This document shows, in pieces, positions 8,619 to 16,281 of a DNA stretch of 64,000 nucleotides (the first letter of the stretch is position 1; every line of letters begins with the position of its first letter). This stretch comes from Butyrivibrio sp. AC2005 (lineage in GTDB: Bacteria > Bacillota > Clostridia > Lachnospirales > Lachnospiraceae). Made by a program: the position numbers and the translations under genes. Under the pieces are notes generated by a model. The model saw only the letters and a program-made list of their open reading frames with translations, was not told the origin of the DNA and did not search any database. The stretch covers positions 70,114 to 134,113 of the forward strand of contig NZ_KE384138.1 of NCBI RefSeq assembly GCF_000424145.1, read 5' to 3'.

Positions 8619-8625
8619 ATATTAT

Positions 8626-8750
8626 TTCTGCTTCGTACGGGTCTTAAGACTCCTTAGGTATTACATCTGTGTCGTAGGGAGCTTAAGACTCCTTAGGTAT
8701 TACTTCTGTTTCGTAGGGAGCTTAAGACTCCTTAGGTATGTCTTCTGCTC
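8626..8750 (-). repeat. 39-bp tandem repeat overlapping the end of the AlkD-like gene
   Basis: The word CTTAAGACTCC starts at 8643, 8682 and 8721, giving an exact 39-base period over about three units. The copy at the highest coordinates is inside the coding region and encodes the last residues (YLRSLKLPTKQK) of the AlkD-like protein. The next two units repeat the same coding text and the stop codon downstream of the gene, up to REP element R1. Confidence 0.85.
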
Positions 8751-9404
8751 CGTGGTGATTCTATAGCTTTCGACAGATTTTTGAATAGCTTTATTGTGTG
8801 TCCACCTGTCAAGGCATCTGTCTGTTATAAACGGAATTATCATCTCATACTGCTTTGCAAGAGCGGTGGCAAAATACCAGGCGATCATCATGTTGACATA
8901 GTACTCCTGTGACCTTACCTCTGCTACCATCTTCGGATAAGCAATGTCAAAATCCTCATCAAGAAAATGCTGCATCAGCATACCTATAGCAAATCTTACT
9001 GTGTATGTTTTATCTGAAGCTATCCATTCCTTAATATAATTTAAAAGCTCAGTTTTATGCTTTTTGAAAACCTTGGGAGACATCTGGTCACAGGTAGCCC
9101 AGTTATCAACATAGGGAAGAAACCTGTTTACTTCCGTTATGCAGTCATCAAAATCCTTTATCTCCGATATTATGAAGGCCTGAAGCTGATTTTCATCAAA
9201 ATATTTATGTGGAAGATCATTTAGAAACTCGGATATACCCTCTGTCTTTGCAAGACTTTTGGCATACTTTCTTAGATCCGGAGTGCGGACGCCGATCATA
9301 TCATCGACGTCCATTCCGGGTATCAGTTTTACCTGAAAATTACGATATTTTTTGTCCTGAAGCCTGAAGAGCTCTTCTCTGATTTCTTCAATAATTCCAG
9401 TCAT
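8700..9404 (-). CDS. DNA alkylation repair (AlkD/HEAT-like) protein
   Basis: 234 residues, all-helical HEAT-like composition. MTGIIEEIREELFRLQDKKYRNFQVKLIPG-type opening, GVRTPDLRKYAK, DNWATCDQMSPKVFKKH and VRFAIGMLMQHFLDED are recognisable features of the AlkD-like DNA glycosylase family. Members remove alkylated bases from DNA without base flipping, but many homologues in gut anaerobes are untested. The final dozen residues are encoded by the first unit of a 39-bp tandem repeat, so the natural carboxyl end may have been altered by repeat expansion. Eleven bases separate it from the upstream DUF362 gene. Confidence 0.87.
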   Translation of the reverse strand: MTGIIEEIREELFRLQDKKYRNFQVKLIPGMDVDDMIGVRTPDLRKYAKSLAKTEGISEFLNDLPHKYFDENQLQAFIISEIKDFDDCITEVNRFLPYVDNWATCDQMSPKVFKKHKTELLNYIKEWIASDKTYTVRFAIGMLMQHFLDEDFDIAYPKMVAEVRSQEYYVNMMIAWYFATALAKQYEMIIPFITDRCLDRWTHNKAIQKSVESYRITTEQKTYLRSLKLPTKQK

Positions 9405-9415
9405 TTTTTATCCCC

Positions 9416-10537
9416 TCAGATTTTGATCAGTTCATATTCTCTGGATCCCAGTCCTATCTTCTCGCCATGCTCAAGGGTTTCCTTCCACTTAACATTAGGA
9501 TTGGAATCAAGGAAATGGTCATGGTGATGGTGCCAGTCTTCCTGAGCAAGGTGATCGCCCAGCTGGCTGTTACGAATAGGCTCAGCCTGCAGGCAGAGAT
9601 CCGCACATGCCTGATCAAGCGCCACCGGATCAAAGGATGCCAGCATTCCTATATTAGGAAGAATAGGTGCATCGTTCTCACCGTGGCAGTCACAGTTGGG
9701 CGAAACATCCATAATAAGCGATATGTGGAAGCAAGGCTTTCCGTGGCAAATAGCTGCTGTGTATTCAGCCATTTTACAGCAAAGATCTTCCTTGGCTGTG
9801 CCGCTCTGATTTTCTATCGCATCAAAAGCACATGCTCCAATGCATCGTCCGCAGCCTTTACAAAGCTCCTGGTCTATTACAGCTTTTCCTGAGTCATAGG
9901 AAATAGCATCCGAGCCACATTCCTTTGCACACTGCTTACAGCTTCTGCAACGGTCGGGATGTACTATGGGCTTACCATCATTGTGCTGTACCATTTTTCC
10001 TGCACGGCTTCCACCACCCATTCCGATGTTCTTGATAGCTCCGCCAAAGCCTGTCATCTCGTGGCCCTTGAAATGAGAAAGTGAAATAATAACATCAGCA
10101 TCATACAGAGCCTGTCCTATATAAGCTTCCTGGCAGTATTCACCATTGGGCACCGGGACTGTAGCTTCATCAGTTCCCTTAAGCCCGTCGGCAATAATAA
10201 CATAGCAGCCCGTTGTCACACTGTTAAACCCGTTTACTTCTGCATTGTAAAGGTGATCCACCGCATTCTTTCTGCTGCCGGGATAGAGTGTGTTGCAGTC
10301 AGTAAGAAACGGCTTTCCACCCAGTTCCTTTATAACATCCGCAACTGCCTTAACATAGTTTGGTCTTATATATGAAAAGTTGCCCAGCTCACCGAAATGC
10401 ATTTTGATAGCTACAAACTTTCCTTCAAAATTTATGTCGCCTATTCCTGCCCTGCGGATAAGCTTTTGCAGCTTTACTCCCTGGCTCTGGTCCAGTTTGG
10501 TCCTGAAATCAGTAAAAAATACTTTTGCCTTCTCCAT
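9416..10537 (-). CDS. DUF362 protein with two [4Fe-4S] ferredoxin motifs
   Basis: 373 residues. The DUF362 part (residues 1-180 and 240-350) contains IKMHFGELGNFSYIRP, LTDCNTLYPGSRKNA and SHFKGHEMTGFGGAIKNIGMG. A bacterial ferredoxin insert at about 190-250 has two CxxCxxCxxxC clusters (CRSCKQCAKEC and CKGCGRCIGAC). Such proteins are widespread in anaerobes and assumed to act in electron transfer; the precise reaction is unknown. A strong AGGAGG-like site precedes the ATG at 10537. Confidence 0.87.
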   Translation of the reverse strand: MEKAKVFFTDFRTKLDQSQGVKLQKLIRRAGIGDINFEGKFVAIKMHFGELGNFSYIRPNYVKAVADVIKELGGKPFLTDCNTLYPGSRKNAVDHLYNAEVNGFNSVTTGCYVIIADGLKGTDEATVPVPNGEYCQEAYIGQALYDADVIISLSHFKGHEMTGFGGAIKNIGMGGGSRAGKMVQHNDGKPIVHPDRCRSCKQCAKECGSDAISYDSGKAVIDQELCKGCGRCIGACAFDAIENQSGTAKEDLCCKMAEYTAAICHGKPCFHISLIMDVSPNCDCHGENDAPILPNIGMLASFDPVALDQACADLCLQAEPIRNSQLGDHLAQEDWHHHHDHFLDSNPNVKWKETLEHGEKIGLGSREYELIKI

Positions 10538-10662
10538 GTATGTAACCTCCTACCGTTACAAATAATTAAATAAATTTTGCCCTGTTAAATATTATGCCAA
10601 AATTGTATCTTTTTATCATCCGGGAATTGGTTATTTTAGAAAAAGTTTATTTATCATCTCTT

Positions 10663-10848
10663 CTAACACTTTTCATTATGCTTTTTATACTCTTCACTTA
10701 GTTCATTCTGAAGCATAGTGAAAAATTCAAAATATCTCAAAGCTGTTCCGCCTTCATAACGTACAACCTTAACGTACAGTGAAAGAGGAATCTCTTTTCC
10801 CTCCCAGGATATTTGCTCTTCATTGTGACTAAGTTTTTGTTCATAATT
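10663..10848 (-). pseudogene. Open-reading-frame remnant without a start codon
   Basis: Read on the minus strand, this frame gives about 61 plausible residues ending in a TAG, including WEGKEIPLSLYVKVVRY and ALRYFEFFTMLQNEL, with a charged-hydrophobic pattern like a folded domain. It is closed upstream by a TGA just after the stop codon of the next gene and has no ATG, GTG or TTG start in the usable part. I take it to be the tail of a decayed gene. No family was recognised. Confidence 0.4.
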
Positions 10849-10858
10849 AGTTTGTCAC

Positions 10859-11518
10859 CTAACTTCTTTTTATTTTATCCTTGATTCTAAGGCTTGCCTC
10901 AACATGCATTATCCAGTGTCTCGAAAATGGCATCTGGATAAGTCCGCGTATATCCTTTCCGCACCAATAGTCAATCAGCCAGATTGCTTTATCATCGTCG
11001 CTCACAACATTTAATGCTTTTAACGTTTCTTTCCTTTCGTCTGATATTTTTGTTTTCATTTCACTATACGGCAAATTGCTCAGAATCATTTCCGTGCTTT
11101 CTTTTACCTCATGAATATATTTATACAACTCATCCAACTCAAGTTCTTTTGAAAAGTCAGCGATCTGCTGTTTAACCAGTTCGTTTCCTGTTGTTATGAT
11201 TGGAGCACAGATTCTATTTTGATAATCCTTGGCAAAGAAAACCTGATCATCACCATTTATCAAAGTATGTGCAACAATATCTTCTATACGAAAAATATGC
11301 CACAAAGAGTAAGCAATAGTCTTACTGTGATAACCATCTACATTTATAAAAGGAATTGCGTTGAAATCATCTCTTTCAAGCTCATTCCTGAAAGAGTCTA
11401 TGGTTTCCATTATCATTTTTCTGAACGTAAACAATGTATCAATACCAGTCTTATAGTTATTCTTATTTTTTATTTGGTTCTGCATTTCTTTGTTCAGCTG
11501 CGACCATTCCTTGTTCAT
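10859..11518 (-). CDS. DinB-like / uncharacterised helical protein
   Basis: 219 residues, mostly helical. The stretch GYHSKTIAYSLWHIFRIEDIVAHTLI with a histidine-containing WHIxRIE motif, and SRHWIMHVEA near the end, resemble DinB/YfiT-type four-helix proteins whose conserved histidines bind a metal. DinB-type proteins act as metal-dependent thiol transferases or damage-induced proteins. The assignment rests on the pattern of histidines only. It is the first gene of an AT-rich accessory stretch and is followed by a gene remnant. Confidence 0.5.
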   Translation of the reverse strand: MNKEWSQLNKEMQNQIKNKNNYKTGIDTLFTFRKMIMETIDSFRNELERDDFNAIPFINVDGYHSKTIAYSLWHIFRIEDIVAHTLINGDDQVFFAKDYQNRICAPIITTGNELVKQQIADFSKELELDELYKYIHEVKESTEMILSNLPYSEMKTKISDERKETLKALNVVSDDDKAIWLIDYWCGKDIRGLIQMPFSRHWIMHVEASLRIKDKIKRS

Positions 11519-11556
11519 TAGTGACCTCTCTCTGCTCTGATCTTTGCTTTGTGTAA

Positions 11557-11735
11557 TTATACTTTTTCAATTCTGTAAAATTTGAATCCATTTTCTTCCA
11601 TCAGGAATTTAAAGCCGATCTTTTCAAGAATGTGCTGACTTCGCTTGTTTTTTACTATAGTATCTGCATTAACAGCAGTCATTCCAAGGTCAGAAAAGGC
11701 GTACTCTACTGCAAGTTTCTCAGCATTTGTTGTTC
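11557..11735 (-). pseudogene. C-terminal remnant of a GNAT acetyltransferase, paralogue of the gene at 14302
   Basis: The minus frame encodes about 58 residues ending at TAA (11557), with AEKLAVEYAFSDLG, NADTIVKNKRSQHILEK and FKFLMEENGFKFYRIE. These align almost residue for residue with the end of the intact acetyltransferase at 14302-14751 (AEKLAIEYAFSILG, NADTIIENKRSQHILEK). The amino-terminal two thirds are missing and the frame closes with a stop at the break. It is a decayed duplicate, not an expressed gene. Confidence 0.85.
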
Positions 11736-11768
11736 AATTATTCTCTTTTCCACCAATTTCCTCTTTCC

Positions 11769-11800
11769 AGACCATTTTGTTGACATCAACAAAATGGTCT
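11769..11800. repeat. Perfect 15-bp inverted repeat
   Basis: Two 15-base arms (AGACCATTTTGTTGA and its complement) flank a 2-base centre. It lies just past the break point of the truncated acetyltransferase and about 100 bases beyond the end of the XRE regulator gene. No T-run follows on either strand, so it is not a standard terminator; it could be a protein-binding site or a junction left by a lost element. Confidence 0.75.
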
Positions 11801-11900
11801 TAACCTACTATTTATCTGTATTTCTTCGCTTTACGTTTTGCTATATTACAATCATTTTTTTAGTAACATAATTTTGAACTTCCAAATTGGAATATCAAGT

Positions 11901-12260
11901 TTACATTTTTTCTAAATCATCAAGCTTTTTTAATGTCTTAAGATACATCTCAAGCCTTTTCTGCTGATCAGAAGACAACTTATGATATTCCAGAATGATT
12001 TCCTTATCATGAAAGCTAAAGTCTAATTCCCTACTGGAATGCTCATCAAAATTATCATCAATCCCCTTACCGGTAAGGAGCTGCTCAGGCGTTATATCTA
12101 GCGCATCGCAAATAGTCATTATCTTATCTGCCGAGGGATTGGTCTTCTTGGTCTTCCAATCGCTAATTGTACTACCGGAAAGCCCCACCATCTTTCCAAA
12201 TGCACTCTGCGATATTCCTCTTTGCTCGAGTATCTTAAATATTCTTTCACTAATAATCAT
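11901..12260 (-). CDS. XRE-family helix-turn-helix transcriptional regulator
   Basis: 119 residues. Residues 6-62 form an XRE/Cro-type helix-turn-helix (ISERIFKILEQRGISQSAFGKM, GLSGSTISDWKTKKTNPSADKI, ITPEQLL). The C-terminal part is charged and may form a coiled coil for dimerisation (ILEYHKLSSDQQKRLEMYL). Such regulators are common on mobile elements, and it sits beside remnants of a RepA-like gene, so it may be a survivor of that element. A dyad just upstream of its start could be its own operator. Confidence 0.9.
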   Translation of the reverse strand: MIISERIFKILEQRGISQSAFGKMVGLSGSTISDWKTKKTNPSADKIMTICDALDITPEQLLTGKGIDDNFDEHSSRELDFSFHDKEIILEYHKLSSDQQKRLEMYLKTLKKLDDLEKM

Positions 12261-12276
12261 ACTGTTCTCCGTATTT

Positions 12277-12297
12277 ACGAATATTATTTTCTTTCGT
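12277..12297 (-). promoter_or_regulatory. Candidate operator dyad upstream of the XRE gene
   Basis: An ACGAA / TTCGT inverted repeat with an 11-base AT-rich centre lies 17 bases upstream of the regulator start codon, between the gene and a TATAAA-like -10. Position and symmetry fit autoregulation by the XRE protein, but this is inference. Confidence 0.35.
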
Positions 12298-12316
12298 CAC
12301 TACGTTTATACTATCA

Positions 12317-12585
12317 TTAACAGAACACATATTCAATTGAATACTCAAGAGATTTGCAGATTCTTTCGTTCACATGCTCCATATAGTATTTGTAGCTTTT
12401 CTCCATGTTTTTCCTTGCTATATATACATGTGGATCCGGTAAGTCATCTAGTCCGACTTCGTCTGAATATTTTGCAATGATATTACCTAAGAACTCCGCA
12501 AAAGCACTCCACTCATCTCTTTTTCAACAACTACATTAGCGTTTTTTCTCAATTTGTTTCCTCCAGCGCTTATATTTTTATTCAT
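12317..12585 (-). pseudogene. Small gene interrupted by a single-base frameshift (mobile-element type)
   Basis: From ATG 12585 (or TTG 12552, preceded by GGAGG) the frame begins with 22 residues including RKNANVVVEK, then leaves the reading frame in an A-run. One extra base restores a frame of about 65 residues (EWSAFAEFLGNIIAKYSDEV, YIARKNMEKSYKYYMEHV and on to a TAA at 12317). The two parts look like one gene of about 85-90 residues. Its start overlaps the end of the RepA-like remnant, the layout seen in plasmid or ICE replication modules. It could be a sequencing slip, a real mutation or programmed slippage. Confidence 0.6.
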
Positions 12586-12780
12586 CAGCCCCAACCGTAG
12601 TCAGATTAGCTCCAGGTTTCCAATTAGAGTTATGTGGCGCAAGCAGATCATATACATAAATCCTGTTAGGCCTACAAAGTCCTCTATGCTTTCGCTGAAT
12701 AAGATTATATTTCTCAAGTTCCCTCAAAAGCTCAAACTACAAGGAGTCTGAGCTTTGTCATCAAATATATAATTATTGAA
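12578..12780 (-). pseudogene. Remnant of a RepA_N-type replication initiator (plasmid/ICE origin)
   Basis: The minus frame ending at 12578 encodes FELLRELEKYNLIQRKH followed by RGLCRPNRIYVYDLLAP. This resembles the helix-turn-helix end of RepA_N replication initiators (pattern LLxELExxGLIxRKRxGLxxPNxIYV). A frameshift or stop separates it from another 18-residue piece upstream (to 12780). The rest of the protein is gone. This suggests an old integrated plasmid or conjugative element. Confidence 0.55.
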
Positions 12781-12855
12781 TCACCTAAATTTGGGTATAG
12801 CAAACACAAAAAAATACAGAATATGTGTTCTGTTATGTCAAGAGCTTTTATAATT

Positions 12856-13581
12856 TCATTTTTTAGCCCTCACCATAAACATAAGCTCAGTAATGTCTTC
12901 TCTTTGGCATTCCATATATCCATCCAACACGAAACCGCATTGTATAAGTCCTCCTAGATATTCTTCCATGGAATGGCCATATTCAATCCATTCTGAATCG
13001 TCATAGTCTTTTGAACACCAGGGCATTTTATGTACAGCTTTATAATAGCCATCATTTTCATCATCAATAAAGTCGCAAAGATAATTAACCGGACTTGGAG
13101 CCATAATAATAAACTGTCCGCCATCCTTAATAACTCTGTAGCACTCTTTATAAACCAATGACAAATCCTGGATATACATCAGAGACGGAGGATTGATAAT
13201 TAAATCGAAAGAGCCATCTTCAAACATAGATAAATCGCACATATTTCCTTTTACTATTTCTATGTCCAGTTTCTCCCTGCCTGCAATCTCCCTGTCCTTA
13301 TCAAGCATCTTATTAGAGATATCAATAACCGTAACTTTTGCTCCTGCACAGGCTAAGATCGGTGCCTGCAGTCCTCCTGCACCGGCAAGGCAGAGAACTC
13401 TTTTCCCCTTTATATCATTTAACCATTCCGCAGGAACTTCCTTATCATAAAAATGTAGAATAGGTCTTCCTGCTCTTGCTAAGTCTAGTTCCTCATTAGT
13501 CGCAGAGGATGTCCAATCTGCCTGACTCACAACTAAATTATCTATATTTTCTTCAACCTGCTCGTAAACATTTTTCATCAT
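12856..13581 (-). CDS. Class I SAM-dependent methyltransferase
   Basis: 241 residues. Motif I is VLCLAGAGGLQAPILACAGAKVTVIDIS with an acidic post-I Asp; motif II is DLIINPPSLMY, close to the NPPY of N- or small-molecule methyltransferases, and there is an AGREKLDIEIVKGNMCD linker. It probably methylates a small molecule or cofactor using S-adenosylmethionine; the substrate is unknown. It is followed after 16 bases, in transcription order, by nothing but AT-rich remnants, and preceded by the deacetylase gene, so 14.3-12.9 kb may be one operon. Confidence 0.85.
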   Translation of the reverse strand: MMKNVYEQVEENIDNLVVSQADWTSSATNEELDLARAGRPILHFYDKEVPAEWLNDIKGKRVLCLAGAGGLQAPILACAGAKVTVIDISNKMLDKDREIAGREKLDIEIVKGNMCDLSMFEDGSFDLIINPPSLMYIQDLSLVYKECYRVIKDGGQFIIMAPSPVNYLCDFIDDENDGYYKAVHKMPWCSKDYDDSEWIEYGHSMEEYLGGLIQCGFVLDGYMECQREDITELMFMVRAKK

Positions 13582-13597
13582 GTCATTCCTTTAACTG

Positions 13598-14293
13598 TTA
13601 CTTGAATTTTGGTGCTACAAATTCAATCCCTTGTGCCAGGCACTCATCAAGAAACCTTTTATAATATCCAGACTCCATTTCTTCAGTTTCATCATGAGAA
13701 TGAAAAAGCAAAATATGATAACTATCTGGTGCAAACAAAGCTGCTCCTGAAGAAGGATTCATATCCTGCATTTTCTTAAAAACATCATCCATCGTAAATC
13801 CGCTGTCTGGTCTGATATTGTATTCTGCAAAATCGTACGTCCAAAGTGTATCTATATCCTTATCAAGACCATTTTCTTTCCACCAATAATATGGGATATT
13901 CGTATCATCAACTTTATCAAAGCCATGCTCTGCCAAATATCTTTGAAATAGTTCTTTATTCTCTCCACCTTTATTTCCATAAGGGAAACGGAATGGCCTG
14001 TATTTTCTCGGAACTCCGGCTTCTTTATACAATTCATGAAGCACGCTCTCACACTTTTCAATTTCTTTAACACCTTCATCAAAGGTAAGCTCTGAAAAGC
14101 TTGGGTGCGTATAACTGTGATTACCGATAATAATTCCCTTTTTCACTGCATATAATGCCTCATCATGGTACTGCTCGATATTCTGTCCCCATGCGAACAT
14201 GATAATCGGTATATTCTTTTCTTCCAGATAATCAACTATTGCAGGCGTATTCCTGGTTGAAAAATCGTCCATTGTAAGTAATGCTCTTATCAT
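13598..14293 (-). CDS. Polysaccharide deacetylase-family protein, cytoplasmic
   Basis: 231 residues, no signal peptide. The NodB motifs are modified: MDDFST stands in for the usual TFDDGP, NHSYTHPSFS carries the metal-binding histidines, RFPYGNKGG is motif 3 and LLFHSHDE is the C-terminal motif. The family hydrolyses acetyl or amide groups on sugars. The absence of a leader suggests an intracellular substrate or a cyclic-imidase-like activity. It lies between a methyltransferase gene and a GNAT acetyltransferase gene, all on the same strand within 30 bases of each other, so a small modification operon is likely. Confidence 0.82.
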   Translation of the reverse strand: MIRALLTMDDFSTRNTPAIVDYLEEKNIPIIMFAWGQNIEQYHDEALYAVKKGIIIGNHSYTHPSFSELTFDEGVKEIEKCESVLHELYKEAGVPRKYRPFRFPYGNKGGENKELFQRYLAEHGFDKVDDTNIPYYWWKENGLDKDIDTLWTYDFAEYNIRPDSGFTMDDVFKKMQDMNPSSGAALFAPDSYHILLFHSHDETEEMESGYYKRFLDECLAQGIEFVAPKFK

Positions 14294-14301
14294 CTTGTAA
14301 A

Positions 14302-14751
14302 CTAACTCCTTTGTATTCTATAGAATATGAATCCATCCTCTTCCTTCAAAAACTTAAAGCCAAGCTTTTCAAGAATGTGCTGACTTCGCTTATTCTCTAT
14401 TATCGTATCTGCATTAACAGCATTCATTCCAAGTATTGAAAATGCATACTCTATAGCCAGTTTTTCTGCAGTAGTTCCGTAACCTTTCCCTTTGTATGAA
14501 TCATTCTGCATGTGGATGCTTAGTGTACATTCCTTTTTATCAAAATCAATCTGCTTGAGCTGGATTTCTCCGATAGGCTTATCCTCGAGCATAATAGCCA
14601 GCATTTTACGATCAGGCTTTTGCTTACTGTCAAAGTACTTATCTGCGTATTCTTTTGTATATATAAATGGCTTGAATAATGACATATCCGAATAGATGTT
14701 ATGATCATTCTCCCATTCCCTGAAAAGTAACTGGCACAGTTCCCTGGTCAT
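14302..14751 (-). CDS. GNAT-family N-acetyltransferase
   Basis: 149 residues of the RimJ/RimL type. The acetyl-CoA loop reads QNDSYKGKGYGTTAEKLAIEYAF, and the end NKRSQHILEKLGFKFLKEEDGF is the typical carboxyl strand of ribosomal-protein or aminoglycoside-type acetyltransferases. A decayed copy of its last third lies at 11557-11735, about 2.7 kb away, showing a past duplication in this accessory region. The substrate is unknown. Confidence 0.87.
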   Translation of the reverse strand: MTRELCQLLFREWENDHNIYSDMSLFKPFIYTKEYADKYFDSKQKPDRKMLAIMLEDKPIGEIQLKQIDFDKKECTLSIHMQNDSYKGKGYGTTAEKLAIEYAFSILGMNAVNADTIIENKRSQHILEKLGFKFLKEEDGFIFYRIQRS

Positions 14752-14774
14752 GGGTTTTAATTCAATTTTTGTAT

Positions 14775-15578
14775 TTATAATAAAGTAGCACGTATAAGAT
14801 CTTTAACTGTTTTATCCTTCAAAGCAAAATTTAATGTTTCATAAGTCACTATTAGTCTGTCTCCGGGGATTATTCCATTAGCAATATATGAATCTATTTT
14901 CCTGATGGCTTTATCAGCATAATTAGGATCATCCATTCTCCCATCATGTTCCCAGTATACTTCCTTCTCTATCCTTTTACTAAGCAAAGTAAAATCCGGA
15001 TATACAGTACCATATCCTTTCAACAGCAGTGGGCACTCATATTTATATTCAATTCCCATATCATAAAATATATCTGCCAAAATTTTCTCTGATTTTGACC
15101 TTACTCTTTCGCCTTTCTTTGTAAGTATCAGCGGCGTCCCTTCAGCAAATTCCTTCCCCTGATAAGGAATTGCCTTCCACTTCTGCACTCTCCGTTCAAA
15201 CGGAATTTCAACAGGTTCTACCATGTTTTTTCTTATGTCGCTCAGCGAACTATATATCATAAGTAGTTCATCATCTTTATATTCTTTGCATATTGTCTCC
15301 AGTTGCTTAAGCCTTCTATCAACAAGTCTTTTTATTTTCTTGTCATAAGCTTTCTGTGCAAGTGGCTTTACTATATTGCTGTTTTCTCGCCTTATATACT
15401 CGCCCTGCCTTTTACACTTCATATTCTTATCCGTACAAAGCATGTATTGCGGTCTCTTTCCACAATTGGTAATTCTGAGAGTACCTTCCGGCGCAATACT
15501 GAGCCTGTCATCCACACACTCCTTTATATGTAATAATCTTTTCTGTTCATCTTTTAATAATTTTTCTAATCCTTGCAT
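14775..15578 (-). CDS. Putative PD-(D/E)XK-fold (Vsr-like) nuclease protein
   Basis: 267 residues. The amino half is basic and helical (KKIKRLVDRRLKQLETICKEY). The second half shows a restriction-fold pattern: a conserved Glu in RSKSEKILADIFYDMGI, then the acid in TVYPDFTLL and the E-x-H/D pattern in EVYWEHDGRMDDPNYADK, followed by helix KAIRKIDSYI. This order (E, PDF, hxEhxG) is what Vsr-like or archaeal-Holliday-junction-like endonucleases show. No methylase or helicase partner is nearby. The assignment rests on motif pattern alone. Its AT-richness and neighbours point to horizontally acquired DNA. Confidence 0.55.
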   Translation of the reverse strand: MQGLEKLLKDEQKRLLHIKECVDDRLSIAPEGTLRITNCGKRPQYMLCTDKNMKCKRQGEYIRRENSNIVKPLAQKAYDKKIKRLVDRRLKQLETICKEYKDDELLMIYSSLSDIRKNMVEPVEIPFERRVQKWKAIPYQGKEFAEGTPLILTKKGERVRSKSEKILADIFYDMGIEYKYECPLLLKGYGTVYPDFTLLSKRIEKEVYWEHDGRMDDPNYADKAIRKIDSYIANGIIPGDRLIVTYETLNFALKDKTVKDLIRATLL

Positions 15579-16236
15579 ATAAATAATATAGTATTCCTTT
15601 CTTTATCTCATTTTTCTGCCGTATCTTGCTACTCAATAATTTGCGACATTATGTTTTTTATATGAATTTGCAGCCAATTTTGTGTCCACATGTTGGATTT
15701 GCTAATTAAAATACTGCCCAAATATGCTTTCCACTGTGTCCACTTCTTGGGGACCATTTTAAGCCATGCTCTTCTACCGCAAGATGCTTTTTTTGAGTTT
15801 GCGGCATTTTATTTAACGCTTACTTCTCTGCCACAATATGCTGCTTTTGATTTTGCGGCATTTCATTTTACACTTACTTCTCTACCGCAGCCTGCGTTTT
15901 ATTATATTGCAGCAGTTTAATTTAAATTTTTTTGACTACTGCATTTCCTCATATTTATCTTTGCAGCAGAAAAACTTTTAATTTTCTAACTGCTGCATAT
16001 TTCATTTTTCCGATTAACAGCAGTCAGACACGACTGAAAGCTTCACAAAAATACCTTCAACCGCCATAAATAACCATAAAATCTAAATTATTCAATTGTA
16101 AAAATGGAGTTCTGCAGTGTCCCAGATACGCTTTCCACTGCTTTTTCAGAATGAAGCAGATTATAACAGCAAGTTCCAAAAAGTGCAACTAAAACATTTC
16201 CACTTGAAACATTCTCGCATTCTCGCAAGGCATCAA
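15579..16236. other. 658-bp gene-free region with degenerate repeats
   Basis: Nothing here looks coding on either strand. It holds three imperfect 54-bp units at 15769-15925 and further GCAGCA/TGCTGC palindromic words to 16025. The phrase CGCTTTCCACTG or GCTTTCCACTG also occurs twice (about 15726 and 16130). This looks like decayed repetitive DNA at the edge of the accessory stretch. Confidence 0.5.
15769..15925. repeat. Imperfect 54-bp tandem repeat, about three units
   Basis: Units begin near 15769, 15823 and 15877 with CTTCTCTRCCRCA and each contains CCGCAA/TTGCGG-type complementary words that could form a small stem. The repeats are diverged, so the array is old. Confidence 0.6.
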
Positions 16237-16266
16237 AAAAGACATCCCGATATCGAAATGTCTTTT
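16237..16266 (-). terminator. Intrinsic terminator after rlmD
   Basis: AAAAGACAT and ATGTCTTTT pair around a 12-base loop, and on the minus strand a TTTTTT run follows. It lies 16 bases past the rlmD stop codon. Confidence 0.75.
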
Positions 16267-16281
16267 GCCAATACTATATTA

